Below the pieces are notes generated by a model. The model did no database searches. It saw nothing but the letters and a program-made list of their open reading frames with translations, and had not been told where the DNA came from. Both the position numbers and the translations under genes were made by a program. Positions 46,310 through 58,398 of a stretch of DNA of 64,000 nt are shown here, piece after piece; position 1 is the stretch's first letter; the number at the start of each line of letters is the position of its first letter. Source of the DNA: Areca catechu (lineage: Eukaryota > Streptophyta > Magnoliopsida > Arecales > Arecaceae); the NCBI GenBank assembly GCA_021397845.1, contig CM038051.1, forward strand, positions 15,596,827-15,660,826, read 5' to 3'.

Positions 46310-48780
46310 TGTTTACTTCTAGAATGTCAAATTTTTTCATTGATGTGACGATGTTATAAAGGAATATTATATTTCTTGATAGGATATCATAGTTTTTCAA
46401 TTTAAATGTCATAACTATAAATCTAGGGTGTCATAATCATGTTTCAATATTTACTTAAACTTTATTTATTAGAAGTCTATCATATTGTAAGAGTTTTATT
46501 CAGACCATAGGTGATATATATTATAGGCAGAAGAAGTTATAAACTTTGATTTTATATTTTTTGCAAGGATGTCGTAGTTTGTTAACTGGGATATTGTAAT
46601 ATTGTTTCGACCAATTTGAATAATCATCTAGTATCCGTGATAATTTTATGACATTCTGGGAGTCATAAACCAAGCCACGGATGATATGTATTAGAGATAA
46701 AAGGGGTTAGAAAGTTTTATTTTATAATTTCTGCATGGGTATCGTAGTTTTTTAACTAAGTTGCTGTAATTTTTAAACTTGGATATTGTAATACTGTTTC
46801 GGACTAATCTTATGGCATCCATGGCATATTATTACATTATGGGAGTCATAAACTAAGCCACGGATGTATGTATTATTAGTAGAAGGGGTTAGAAAATTTT
46901 ATTTTACATTTTGGTAGTGTTTGGATGGCAAAAAATTATTCTAGGAATGGGAATACGAATTCTTCAGGAATAGCTTATTCTTTCCATTATTCTAGATTTC
47001 TGTTTGGTTTGAAATATGGTATTCTACTTCATTCCAGTGCAACTAATACAATGTTATTCTAAATGATATGTGGATGACATGGGAATAAGCTTGTATTCCA
47101 TTAGAAATTGATGAGATTTTTTTTGAAAATCTCAATAATACCCTTGACCAAATAATAAGGTAAAATGAATTATCAAATATTTTTTAATTTTATAATTACT
47201 TAACTAAATTATTTTATACTAATTAATTTAATATTATGATCTATTAAAATTTTGTTATGCTAATTAATTCATTGGTATGTCTATTAAAATAATTAATTAA
47301 ATTATTTTATACTAACTTATTTATTATTATGATCTGTTTAAATTATGTTATAGTAATTAATTTATTATTATAATTGATTAAAATAATAAATTTATTTATT
47401 TTATATTATTTAATTTATTATTATGATATATTAAAATAATTAAATATATTATTTTATATTATTTAATTTATTATTATGATCTATTAAAATTATATTATAT
47501 TAATTAATTTATTATCATGATATATTAAAATAATTAAAAATATTTTATACTAATTAATTTTTGAAAATTCCAATAATATCCTTGAAATAAGGAAAGCTGA
47601 AATATGCCTATTCCATGGAGGGCATGGAATAAGAAAACAGGAATAGGGAGCGTTGATTGGAATACCGCTTCTAGTGGGATCCACCTACTTTTTTAGGGTT
47701 GTTTGGAGGAATAGCATGGAATAAGGTCCTATTCCAGCCAGGAATAGGGCATCCAAACACTACCTTTATGCATGGGTATTAGAATTTTTTAACTAGGATA
47801 TCGTAGTTTTTGAATTTGAATGTCGTAATACTGTTTCGAGATATTTGATTAATTTTTGATACTTTGGATGTCATAAACCAAGCCATGAATGACATGTATT
47901 ACAGGTAGAAGGGATTGGAAACTTTTATTTTATATTTTCTGTATGGACGTTATAGTTTTTTAACTAGGATATCGTAGTTTTTTTACTAGGATGTCACAAT
48001 ACTATTTCGGCCAATTTGAGTAATCTACTAGCATCCGTGGCATTTTTGGATACTCTAGGAGTCATAAATTAAGCCACCGATGATATATATTATAGGTAGA
48101 AGTGGTTAGAAAGTTTTATTTTATATTTTATAAATAGATGTCGTAGTTTTTTTAACTAGGATGTCATAGTTTTAAACTGGGATGTTGTATTACGATTTCG
48201 ACTAATATGAGTAATCTTCTAGTATCTATGATAATTTTTGACAATCTAGGAGTCATAAACCAAGCAATGGATGATATGTATTTAAGGTAGAAGGGATTAG
48301 AAACTTTGATTTTATATTTTCTGTATGGGTGTCATAGTTTTCTAACTAGGATGTCGTAGTTTATGAACTTGGATATCGTAATAATGTTTCGGGTTATTTG
48401 ATTAATCTTATAGCATTCGTGGCAATTTTTGACACTCTAGGAGTCATAAACCAAGCCACGGATGATATGTATTACACGTAGAAGGGGTTAAAAAGTTTTA
48501 TTTCATATTTTATGCATGGATATCATAGTTTTTTAACTAGGATATCATAATTTTTATATCGAGATATTGTAATATTGTTTTGGCTATTTTGAATAATCTT
48601 ATAGAATCCGTTGTAATTTTATGACACTGTTGGAGTTATTATTAGAACATGAATGATGGAAAGTTCTGTTAGGAGTAGTTATTTACTTTACTTTCTTGTT
48701 TCATATTGGGATATTTTAATTTTGTAAATGGATGTCATCCATTATATCAAGGGATGTCATAATTCTGTTTTTCCTGTTTT
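46310..48780 (-). repeat. Inverted array, about 190-bp units
   Basis: Reverse-complement version of the left array: GGAGTCATAAACCAAGCC recurs at about 46658, 46842, 47869, 48060, 48249 and 48440, with GTCGTAGTTTTTTAACTAGG motifs between. Period about 188-190 bp once the MITE at 46913-47764 is removed. With the left array it brackets the Ulp1-like pseudogene as an inverted repeat. Confidence 0.88.
46913..47764. mobile_element. Tourist-like MITE (852 bp) inside the inverted array
   Basis: TIRs GGTAGTGTTTGGAT on the left and ATCCAAACACTACC on the right are perfect over 14 bp; TTT lies on both sides as a possible 3-bp TSD. The AT-rich core contains diverged repeats of TTAATTTATTATTATGATCT. TIR sequence and short TSD suggest the PIF/Harbinger (Tourist) type. 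It splits one 190-bp unit, so it came after the array. Confidence 0.82.
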
Positions 48781-49484
48781 AGTCTTTGGATACTTAAAGT
48801 AGTACTAAAACTCATATTGGAAATAAACAGATTCAATCATATGTCCAATACATCATGTTTTAAATTTCTTCGGATAATATAAATATACATATGATTATAT
48901 GAAAATTCAACATTTTATATACTCTCCTGTGTTAGTTGACTACATACATAAGCATCAAATTCGTCTAAAAAAAGATCAAAAGATGGTACAGTGGGTTCAA
49001 TTATTTGTTATGGTACTTTCACTATATTATGGAAAGTCTGTCTCTTGCTTGTACTATCTCTTCTTTCATTTTACACAAGAGTGTCAACGAAAGCCTTATC
49101 TATATTTTTCATTGATCTCTTTGACTTCTTCTCGACTCCACTCTTAATTATATTCTCTCTTGGATGATTTTTCATAGTAAGTTGGTCAAGATCTTGGATT
49201 AGAAGTTGTGTACTTTGCTTAGCTGCACAGTTAGCATCTACAGCTTTTTTGAATAATGGTATAAGATCTTTCATCACTAAATTAAATACATCTTTAGACA
49301 TGGAGACTATCTCTACAAGCTTCATCTGATGACTCATCAAAGTATATCTATGATCGATAAAATATAACATTTATATTAGAATTTCATGACATTTGATAGG
49401 TTTATGTAAATATAAAATAAGACATCTGAATTTAAATATTTCCTTAACTGTGTACCATGATTTTCGTGTGCTTTTATCACAAAA
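48781..49484. other. Spacer between inverted array and transposase remains
   Basis: AT-rich. A 99-codon minus-strand frame (49071-49370) is Lys/Ser-rich and may be the C-terminal extension of the neighbouring transposase gene; no domain is recognisable. Confidence 0.4.
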
Positions 49485-51345
49485 TTAAGTAGTGCATTCG
49501 AGATCAACGAATTGGTATTTCATGTCCTTGCACCATCTATTCAAGAAGTACTTATCTAAGATACAAAATACATTGCTTTGATAAAGAATCAATAAGACAT
49601 GCCTACACAGGTAACCCTTGTACTGAAAGGATCCACACTGGCATTGAACATCCTTCAAAGTTTTGTCATATGAAACCACATAATTTTTTATAATATCCTT
49701 CATTCCATCTACTTCAATTCTTTCAAATAATTTAACAGAATATATATCATAATTGTCAATGTCTTTAACTAATTTAGCATTTGATGCAGCCATTTTAAGG
49801 ACCTCATTTTGAATTTTTTTGAATATGCACCTTGTATATTTTCTAGCTGCTTGTTTCTCAAAAGGAGAGGATGTCTTTAGAAAAGAATTTGTTTACAACA
49901 TTTTATTATCTACCTCATTTTTTGCTTCATATTTTTTCTCAAAGGTATCTTCGTATTTATCGATGAATTTCTTGAGCGTAGTCTTTGAGTTTATAAATTC
50001 ATCAAAGAAGTGGTTGATGTTCTTTGTTCTTTATGAAGTTGACATCCTTATTCATAAATATTCAAAAAATATAAGCATTAAAGATACAAAGTTTATTAGA
50101 AATTTATAAATATGAATATTAATTAATCATAATGACTTACAAATCTGTGAAGAATGTATCCTTAAGATAAACTGGAACTCATTTATCCTGACATTTATAA
50201 ATGTCATTTAACCAATATACAGCTTTGCATTTTTCATATTTTTTTCATTAAATGTATCCACCTTTTCTCGAAAGACATTATGGTAACTGAATCATATATT
50301 ACCTCTTCAAACTTAACTATAAATTTGATATTTGGAGTGCAAATATGGCTAATCTTTTCAAAAATCTTCTTTAATATATGCCAAATATAAAATCTATGTC
50401 GTGCATTGAGAAAAATATCCCTAACAGTAACCTCGATTTCCTTATCTTGGTCAGTTATGATAGCATTAGGTGGTTGACTACCATTTGCATCCAGCTATGA
50501 TTGGAATATCCATTTAAATGTCTCAGTCCTCTTATCTGATAATAATGCATAACCAAGCAATGTGGACTGTCCATGATGGTTGATTTCGATAAATGAACAA
50601 AAAGGTATTTGATATGATTTATCAAATAGGTTGAGTCAAAGATCAGTACATCACTAAAGTAAGTACTTGCCAATCTTAACCTAGGATGGATACAGAAGAC
50701 AGACCTGAGCAGTCTATTATCATTTAGGTCCAAAGTATAAAAGAAATTTAGATTTTTCTTATATTTATGTGAAATGGATTACCATTGATTGTGCATCTCC
50801 TTCTTTCAGCTGACTCTGACATTCCCGATAGATGAAGTTATGAGCATCCTTCTTTATGAAATTTAATTATTTCTACCCCCTTTCCTTCTAGCCATGACAA
50901 AATATATTTGAGTTGCAAGAATATTCATGACATGAAATTGTTGATCTCTGCCTTTTCTGGTGTGTGATCCTTCTATGGGACCATAGATAACCAACTGATG
51001 ATATGGACAGCTCATGGTTATATTCTAAAAAAATATCATATAATATCCACTTACCATTTTTAGAATTTAGTTTTGCTTTTATCGAAGCCTTATAATAAAT
51101 TTTGCGAGTATCCCTAAGATTCATGGAGTTATCAAAATTGAACTACATTCCAATTTCAGTATCAATAGACTCATTCTTTGCATTCGGGGTGACAGGAGAA
51201 GGTGCATTCTTGTGAACAACACCAGCAACCTCATCCAAATGATCATCTTCAATTTTTTCCAGATTTATAATTTCAATGTCATATATAAAAATATTTGTAA
51301 AAAAATCATAAACATTGATATACATAATTTTAGATGATATTTTAT
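49485..51345 (-). pseudogene. FAR1-type MULE transposase, broken
   Basis: Minus-strand fragments in the right order. A FAR1-type DNA-binding domain (51124-50888) reads YKASIKAKLNSKNGKWILYD then EYNHEL, where the zinc-binding Cys and the first His of HNHEL are replaced by Tyr. A MULE transposase core (50733-50455) reads LRLASTYFSDVLIFDSTYL, with the catalytic Asp of DVLIFDSTY. A C-terminal SWIM zinc finger (49793-49485) reads CQCGSFQYKGYLCRH, with its CxC...CxH residues intact, then YFLNRWCKD. Frameshifts and stops separate the parts. Known: FHY3/FAR1 transcription factors descend from this transposase class. Its presence inside the TIRs fits an element once autonomous. Confidence 0.82.
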
Positions 51346-51399
51346 CTACAACATAATAAATAATGTGTTATGCATTAGATAGAATATGACACGATAGTA

Positions 51400-53130
51400 T
51401 GATAATATGGGTATAGAACCAAATATTTCTTAAAAAAGATATTTAAACTTATGACGTCCTAATTCATAAGTTATGATATCCTAATTAAAAAATTATGACA
51501 CCCGATCATAAAACATGAAACTAAATATATTAACTTCTACTACCAGGAGAACCTATTACTTGTGGACTAAGTTATGACTCCTTTGATGTCATAACATAGT
51601 ACGGATGCAAAATGATCACAAATATATGCTGAAACAGTATTACGACACTCTAGTTCAAAAACTATGATATTCTAGTTAAAAAACTGACATTCCTGTACAA
51701 AATCATAAATCAGATATTTTGATCCTTCATAATATAAGTGTTTCAGTATGCATTACTGATATATGACATCCATATTGTAATAAAATGCTTCTGAGAAAAT
51801 TTAGTATCAAAAACTTTGAAATATGAACAACTCGGTATACAATAGAAAATGAAGGCTTTTGTCAACCGTCATAGGATATTTCAATCATGCATTAGCTTAA
51901 ATAAGATTGTTAGATTGTGATAAAAAGACCAGAAAAAAATATATTTCTAAAAAAAGAGTTTTCAAGGAATGACATCCTAGTTCAGAAGTTACAATATCCT
52001 AGTTAAAAGATTATGACACCTAATCATAAAATATGAAACTAAATATATTAACCCCCACTACCAGGGGAACATATACTTATGGACCGAGTTATGGTTCATA
52101 GGATGTCATAACATGCTACGGATGCAAAAGGATCATAAATATATGCTGAAACAATATTACGACATCCCAGTTCAAAAACTACAACATCCTAGTTAAAACA
52201 CTATGACATCCCTATACAAAATTATAAATGGAATATTTTGATCCTTCATAATATAAGTGTTTCAGTATGCATTGCTGATATATGACATCCATATTATAAT
52301 AAAATGCTTATGAGAAAATTTTAGTATCAAAAATTTTGAAACATAAATAACTCGGTACAAAACAGAAAATGAAGGCTTTTGTCATCCATCATAGGACATT
52401 TCAACCATGCATTGGCTTGAATAAGATTGTTAGATTATGATAAAAAGACTAGGAATAAAAAATATTTCTAAAAAAAGAGTTTTCAAGAAACGATATCCTA
52501 GTTCAGAAGTTACGACATCCTAGTTAAAAGATTATGACACTCAATCATAAAATATGAAACTAAATATATTAATCGCTACTACTAGGAGAACCTATCACTT
52601 GTGGATTGAGTTATGACTCCTAAAATGTCATAACATGCTACGGTTGCAAAAGGATCACAAATATATACTGAAACGGTATTACGACATCCTATTCAAAAAC
52701 TACGATACCCTAGTTAAAAAACTACAACATTCCTACACAAAATCATAAACTAGATGTTTTGATCCTCCGTAACATAAGTGTTTCAGTATATTGCTGATAT
52801 ATGACACCCATATTGTAATAAAATACTTTTGAGAAAATTTCAGTATCAAAAACTTCGAACCATGAACAACTCGATATAAAATAAAAAGTGAAAGATTTTA
52901 TCCTTCATCACAGGACATTTTAACTGTGCATTTGTTTGAATAAGATTGTTAAATTGTGATAAAAAGATCAGGAAAAAAAATATTTCTAAAAAAAGAGTTT
53001 TCAAGGAACGATACCCTAGTTCAGAAGTTACGATACCCTAGTTAAAACAGAAGAAGTCTTCAGTGGCTTGAAAATTAGAAGTTACGACACCCTAGTTAAA
53101 ACAGAAGGAGTCTTCAATGGACCAAAACAT
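51400..53130. repeat. Right array, about 520-bp units
   Basis: AAAAAAAGAGTTTTCAAGGA-type markers end at 51960, 52481 and 52999, giving periods of 521 and 518 bp; three full units and a partial one. Each contains the ACGACATCCTAGTT core and a second motif CATAATATAAGTGTTTCAGT. The last partial unit has its own short duplication (TTACGACACCCTAGTTAAAA at about 53079). Confidence 0.88.
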
Positions 53131-53625
53131 AGCACTTTTTCATAACGAGGAAGAAGCTTATATTAACATTCGAAAGTTGATTCCTACGACAGGACTCTCA
53201 GAGCACATTTTAGAGCAGGAGAGATTCTTCCTTCAACCTTTGATTGATTTCTTGGATCAAAGACAAAGCATGTTTCAGACTGAAATATTTAGCTAGAAGT
53301 ACTGGAAACAATATTTTAGATTCACCAAAATCCAAGCAAGATGACAGAAAAAAGTAGGCCGGAGGGAAATGATATTTTAGTTTGCATAAAAAACTCAAAA
53401 AAAAAAGTTGAACGGTAATTAATGAATGCCATGCTCAATTTTTAACCTGTTATACATCCCATTCCATCAAGCCAGTTAGGATACACGTGGACCAATAAGA
53501 AACAGCGGTGCGGGCCACGTTGGGTTTCCTACACCATGTGCGATGCACAAAGACTTACTCAAGACACCAAATGTAATCGTTGGTGTTGGAGTTGTTGGTT
53601 ATAAAAGCATATGATGTGTCTAAGC

Positions 53626-53760
53626 ATGCATTTGGTAAAAGCTCGAGATGATTGTGGGTTTATGGATGATGAATATGAGGTGATCAAGTCTCTAAACAGA
53701 TGCAAAGAAATTTTTGAGAAAACAAGTCCAAGGGTTGCTGAAGCTTTTGCTAATTTTTGA
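53626..53760 (+). other. Short open frame of unknown identity next to the MULE
   Basis: 44 codons from ATG at 53626, including DDCGFMDDEYEVIKSLNR, ending at TGA 53758. The composition looks like real protein and not like translated AT-rich DNA. It could be an exon fragment of a gene or transposon cut by later insertions. I do not recognise it. Confidence 0.3.
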
Positions 53761-53879
53761 GTTAAAACTGGAAAGCCATGCTATAAATGAGATGATCTAA
53801 TTGGTAGGGGTGACTTGAACAACTTCTCCTGAAGAGCGAATACAAGTAAAGTTGTTATTTATTGTGTTTGGTTTGGCAA

Positions 53880-54430
53880 ACCAGGGGATTCGGTCCTTAC
53901 TGGTTGAGTGGGGGGCCATGACTATCAAGTATGCTATTTGTTTATTTATCTAGTCTAATTATTTATGATGTAGGGTGATGAGGGCATGGTTGTCAAGTAT
54001 GCTATTTGTTTACTTATCTAGCCTAATTGCTTATGGTGCAGGGTGATAAGTGCTTAATATAGGACATGGAGTCAAGGATCGGAATTTCAAAGTATGCATG
54101 GGTGTTCTTTTATTTGGAAGGAGATTCGTGTCCGTACCAGAAAAGTATGCTACTCATTTTCTTATCCAACCTAATTATTTATGGTGCATGGTAATGAGGG
54201 TTCAATATGGGACATGGAGTCAAGGGTTGGAAATTTGGAGTGTATGTACGTAATTCATTTGAAAGGAGATTTGTATCCATGTTAGGGACTTTAATTGCAT
54301 TGTGGGGTTCAAGAGAAGATGGGAGGTGGGCATTATAATGATAGCATTGATTCCAGAGAGTTTAAGAGGCTCATCGATGATTTAGACCTGATTGATTTTG
54401 GTTATAGCGGATCGGATACAAATTAGGGTG
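53880..54430 (+). repeat. Tandem fragments of L1-type LINE ORF2
   Basis: Three partial copies of a segment like CAAGTATGCTATTTGTTTAC followed by TTATGGTGCAGGGTGATGAG occur near 53928, 53995 and 54140. They match the ORF2 C-terminal segment at 57960-58090 (AKHAARFLTQPDCL). An endonuclease fragment follows (about 54288-54410), matching 56683-56800. The order (C-terminal part before endonuclease) shows rearrangement or several truncated insertions. Confidence 0.7.
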
Positions 54431-54529
54431 CTGTGTTTTCTCAGTGATCGTTGTGTGTGTTTCAGTTGGTGCTTTGCAATTCATGCTGTGTCTTTCTTCC
54501 CTGATTATTGGTGAGTAGCCCATTTGTTG

Positions 54530-56160
54530 GGAATGGCGGCACCAATAGTGATGGTGAATGTGCCCAGGGATCGGCCAGCGATCTTGCAGGGAGGGATCAG
54601 CTAGATTTGAATTGGAAGAGGGTGGTCCAAGGCCGCTCTGTATGGGTCTCGCCGGAACCATCATCGGAGGAGGTGAAGGAGCTTGTGCAATGGTTTCTGG
54701 AGGTGGTGGAGCTTTTAGAGGAGGACGTGAGGGTGGAATAGGAGGGGTGGGTGGCCTCAGTGGTTTTGGTTCAGAGTCTCGACCGTAGGGTGTTCGTGGT
54801 GGTGGTGATGAGGGAGTTCTGCCTTAGAGGGGGACTAAAAGGAGAGGTGGCTGGTTTCAGCTTGGAGCAGGGCAACCTCCTATTCCATTCAAGGCGATTG
54901 GGGAGAGAGACTTGATCCTCCATCGGTCATGGGTGGTGGCCAAACAGGTTTTAGCAATGGAGACATAGCGACCAGGGTTCTTCCTGATGATGGGGGCCAT
55001 CAAGTCAGTCATGGTGTGGTTCGTTTATCGAGGCTATCGGTAGAATTCTAGGGAGAGGTGGTGATCTGAAAGGTTCTCAGTTGGGTCGACAATCCATCAA
55101 TGGTGGATGAATGCACGATGGAGTGGCGGAGGCTTGGATTCACCCGGGCATGCATCAGGATCGACCTTTCCTGGCCATTGAGATTGAGTGTTTTGATCAA
55201 TAAACTAGAGGGACCTTTGTGGTAGTGGTTCAAGTATGAGAACTTGGATGAGCTCTGCCTCCTGTGCGGATAGTTTCATGCTCCGGTGGTGGTAAGCTCA
55301 ACCGGAGGGGAAGAAATCCAACGGCTGGCCAGTGCTCGGAGCTAGGGGCCCAAACCGAAGGGAGGGTGGTTGGAGTGGTAGAAGGAGGGCTGTGAATGAG
55401 ACCTTGGATAGTGGCCATCCGTCAATGGCTGCCAGCCAACTTAGGGAGGAAGCCAACCGGGTAAACTCGAGGCCCTGAGGCTAAACCATTAACGAGCCAA
55501 CCCACGAATGGTGACTCGGCCTGTGTTGACTCATTGGCTAGATCCAATAGCTAGATCAAGCCAGCCAAGATCGCACGACGGCGATCACCCATCTAACGTA
55601 GGCCGGATCAATGATTGGATCAGAATCGGAGAGCATGGAGATTGGTGTTGGTAATCTCTTTGGCCTTTTGGCACCGAGCCAAGTCACGGGATAAAGCCCG
55701 CGTCCAGTGGGTGCACATGCTAAGCTAAGGGCAAGCATAGCGGGAGCAGTGGCTTTGGTTTTGGGCCAGTCCAAATAGGCTTAACCCATTGAATCTGAGC
55801 GAAGTCAGTGGATTTGAGGCCCGAGGACCGGGGAAAGGGGGATTTGGCTTCCAAAAAAGAACCTAAAGCATCTGATAGGGCCAAGTGTAAGTCCCTAACC
55901 CATCCGGAGGCCTAGATGGACATGTCGACTGCTTCTAGAGGGCCTGGGGCCTTCATTTTCTCAGCCAGGATCCTAGGTGAGGGGGACAAGGTCATGGCCT
56001 AGACAGAGGAACAGGGGGGAATTCTTGATGTCCCAAAGATGGAGGAGCGGTTTGAACATGGAGCGGAGTTGTTGCCAGTGGGAACTAGTTGCTTCTTATA
56101 GGACAGGACCTAATGTGTTTGAATCTTTCAGAAGGCAACTAAGCCATGGATTATGATGAG
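54530..56160 (+). pseudogene. LINE ORF1 (DUF4283 plus zinc knuckle), broken
   Basis: Identified by VDECTMEWRRLGFTRACIRI then DLSWPLRLSV (about 55100-55190), the end of the DUF4283 domain, and WFKYENLDELCLLCG followed by stop and FHA (about 55220-55265), where ORF1 has YExLPxxCxxCGxxGH. One stop codon interrupts the zinc knuckle. N-terminal fragments begin near 54534. The remainder to 56160 is a low-complexity linker region with stops. Confidence 0.7.
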
Positions 56161-56269
56161 GCAACGTACCAACTGAGGGAGCCCATCCAAGGGGAGGATG
56201 GAGTCCAGTGGCTATGTGCTCAATGATAGTGGAGATGGGGGTAGTGATTCAAGCCGAGGGAGATACTGG

Positions 56270-56890
56270 TGTAAGTTCCCCCTCCTATCAAATGGCCCAA
56301 GGAGGGTGTTAATGCGGAACACATGGGGGGCAAGGAAGCCCTCATTTTGCACGGTCTTTGATAGACTTATTTGGCAACATCGTCTTGACTTTTGTATTTT
56401 GCTTGAGACCCATTTATCTGGGGTGAGCCTTGACCAGGTTAGATGGCGAGTTGCATGGGTCTATTCGGTGGGATTATCATGATGTGGTGACAGGGCTTGG
56501 TCAAGGTGGACACAATCCACAATTGTGAGTAGCATGTGGCTTTAGTGATTTTGTAGCAGATCAAATGCCCTTGGTTACTGTCGAGTATTTATGCGAGCAC
56601 CGATTACAAGGAACGGAGGGTGCTTTAGTTAGAGATCTCCAACATGATAACATTGGGCTTGCCTTCTCTTATTGTTGAGGACTTTAATTGCATTATGAGG
56701 TCTCACAAGAAGATGGAAGGCATGCATTATAATGATAACATTGATTCTAGAAAGTTCAGGAGATTCAACAGTGATTTAGGCCTGATTGATCTTGGTTATA
56801 CCAGACTGAGCTTTACCTGGTGCAATAATTGGATTAGGATGGCTAGGGTTTGGGAGAGGATTGATTGGGCACTTGCTTCTACTGTCTGAT
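56270..56890 (+). pseudogene. LINE ORF2 endonuclease domain, broken
   Basis: NTWGARKPSFCTVFDRL with LLETHLSG (about 56310-56420) is the start of the APE-type endonuclease, including the catalytic Glu of LLETH. EDFNCIMRSHKKMEG (56685 on) corresponds to GDFN with the Gly changed. LSFTWCNNWIRMARVWERID (about 56808-56868) is the SxTWxN...RxDR end. Stops occur between these blocks. Confidence 0.82.
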
Positions 56891-57399
56891 TCTAAATGTT
56901 TTCCATGATACAAGGTTCAATACCTTTCGAGAATCGCATCCGACTACTACTCACTTCTCATCACCACTGATGGTCTGTGCTTGCCTATGGTGCTATTCAT
57001 ATTCGAGAAGTTTTGGACCTTTTACCTGCATTCATGGGATTTGGTTAGAGAGGTTTGGAAGATGCCAGTATGTGGTGACATAAGGTATCAGGTGACCTGA
57101 AGACTCGAGCTTGCAAGGCACAGGCTACTTTGTCAGAACAAGCATGAGGTTGGTGATATCTTCAAGCGCATTGAGGGTGTAAAGGTTGATATCATGGAGC
57201 TCCAATGCAGAGAGGATCAAGGGGGCCTCCAAGAATCATAGTTGAGGTCGCTTTGTCACAAGTTCTCGGTAAATCATTCTTTGCTGAGATAGCAGGAGAC
57301 ATCGTGGAGGCAAAAATCCAGGATGTAGTGGATCAAAAAGGGTGATTAGAGTACCGGATTCTTTCACAAGTCGACGATGATTAGGAGGTTGACTAACTA

Positions 57400-57960
57400 T
57401 ATCAAGTAGTTGCGAAAGAGTGATGGCAGAGTGGTGGAGGGCAGTGCTGAGATCAAGAAGCAGATTTTCTATTTTTTCAGATCTCATTGGACTACACATT
57501 TAGGCAGGGAAGGTCCGTTACAGGGATCCCAGCCTGACTACTATATTTCCGACGAGGAGAATGAGATTATGACTCATCTTGTTTCTGCTATGGAGGTGTG
57601 GGAGGCCCTTTGGTCTCTTGAGAAGGACAAGGTCCTGGGGCCAGATAGTTTTTCCCCTCATTTTTTCCATCGCTATTGAACTGCTGTTGGGGGAGAGGTG
57701 GTGGAGGCGATTCAAGAGGTTTTTGAGTCTAGAGGCCTCCCTGATGAGTGGAAGAAGACACTGATCATCTTTATCCCAAAGAGATCTGATGCATCGACCC
57801 TCGAGCACTTGGAGTAGACGGCTGGAGCAGTAGTTCCGAAACTTTCCATGGGGTTCTAGGCATGGCAACCGTGAAATTCATCTATTACCTAGAACGTTGT
57901 CTGATAGCCTGTGCAGGATGGAGGCCTAGGGATTCGATCCTTGCTACTTGTGTAGGATGT
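57400..57960 (+). pseudogene. LINE ORF2 reverse transcriptase, internally deleted
   Basis: WSLEKDKVLGPDSFSPHFFH (about 57611-57670) matches the RT entry motif (KAPGPDGxxxxFF), followed by LPDEWKKTLIIFIPK. The RPISL and YxDD (catalytic) blocks are missing: within about 130 bp the sequence passes to VQDGGLGIRSL, which lies downstream of the catalytic centre in intact elements. An internal deletion is inferred. Confidence 0.75.
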
Positions 57961-58398
57961 CATGATTGCCAAGCATGCTGCTCGTTTCCTTACCCAGCCT
58001 GATTGTTTATAGTGCATCTGATGAGGGCTCGGTATGGGATGTGGAGTCAAAGGTCAGAGTTTCGAAGTGTGAGTGGGTGTTCTTTCAGTTGGAAGGAGAT
58101 TTATATCCATGCCCCTATTGTTATTACTAGGATCAGATGGTTGGTTGAGGATGGAACTTCTATTGATGTGAGCTAGGAGGATTGGATTTCTAGCTTGCCC
58201 CTGTCTCATTGGTCGACCTATGTTAGCATTGAGATGGATGACCATACACGAGTATGTAATTGATGACAGAGGATGGCAGAAGTTGGACACATTATATCTC
58301 ATCTCTTTGGTAGTCAGCTGGCTGATAGGATTCTTACTATCTCGATTCATATCCATCAAAGCCAGGACTTGAGAGTCTGGGACTAATCGTGCTGCCCT

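Larger units (their letters stand above)
41082..53561. mobile_element. Large composite Mutator-like element (12.5 kb) with 9-bp TSD
   Basis: AGACACCAA lies at 41073-41081 and 53562-53570. The left end GAGTAAGTCTTCCCGCATCG pairs with the right end (reverse complement GAGTAAGTCTTTGTGCATCG). Further inside, TGTTTCTTATCGGTCCACGT (42163 on) pairs with the complement of ACGTGGACCAATAAGAAACA (about 53497). The left TIR is split by a nested element (41136-42150). Interior order: array of 190-bp units, Ulp1-like pseudogene, inverted array with a MITE inside, FAR1-type transposase pseudogene on the minus strand, 520-bp array. MULEs that carry Ulp1-like genes are known in plants (the Kaonashi type in Arabidopsis); this one adds long arrays. 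Confidence 0.9.
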
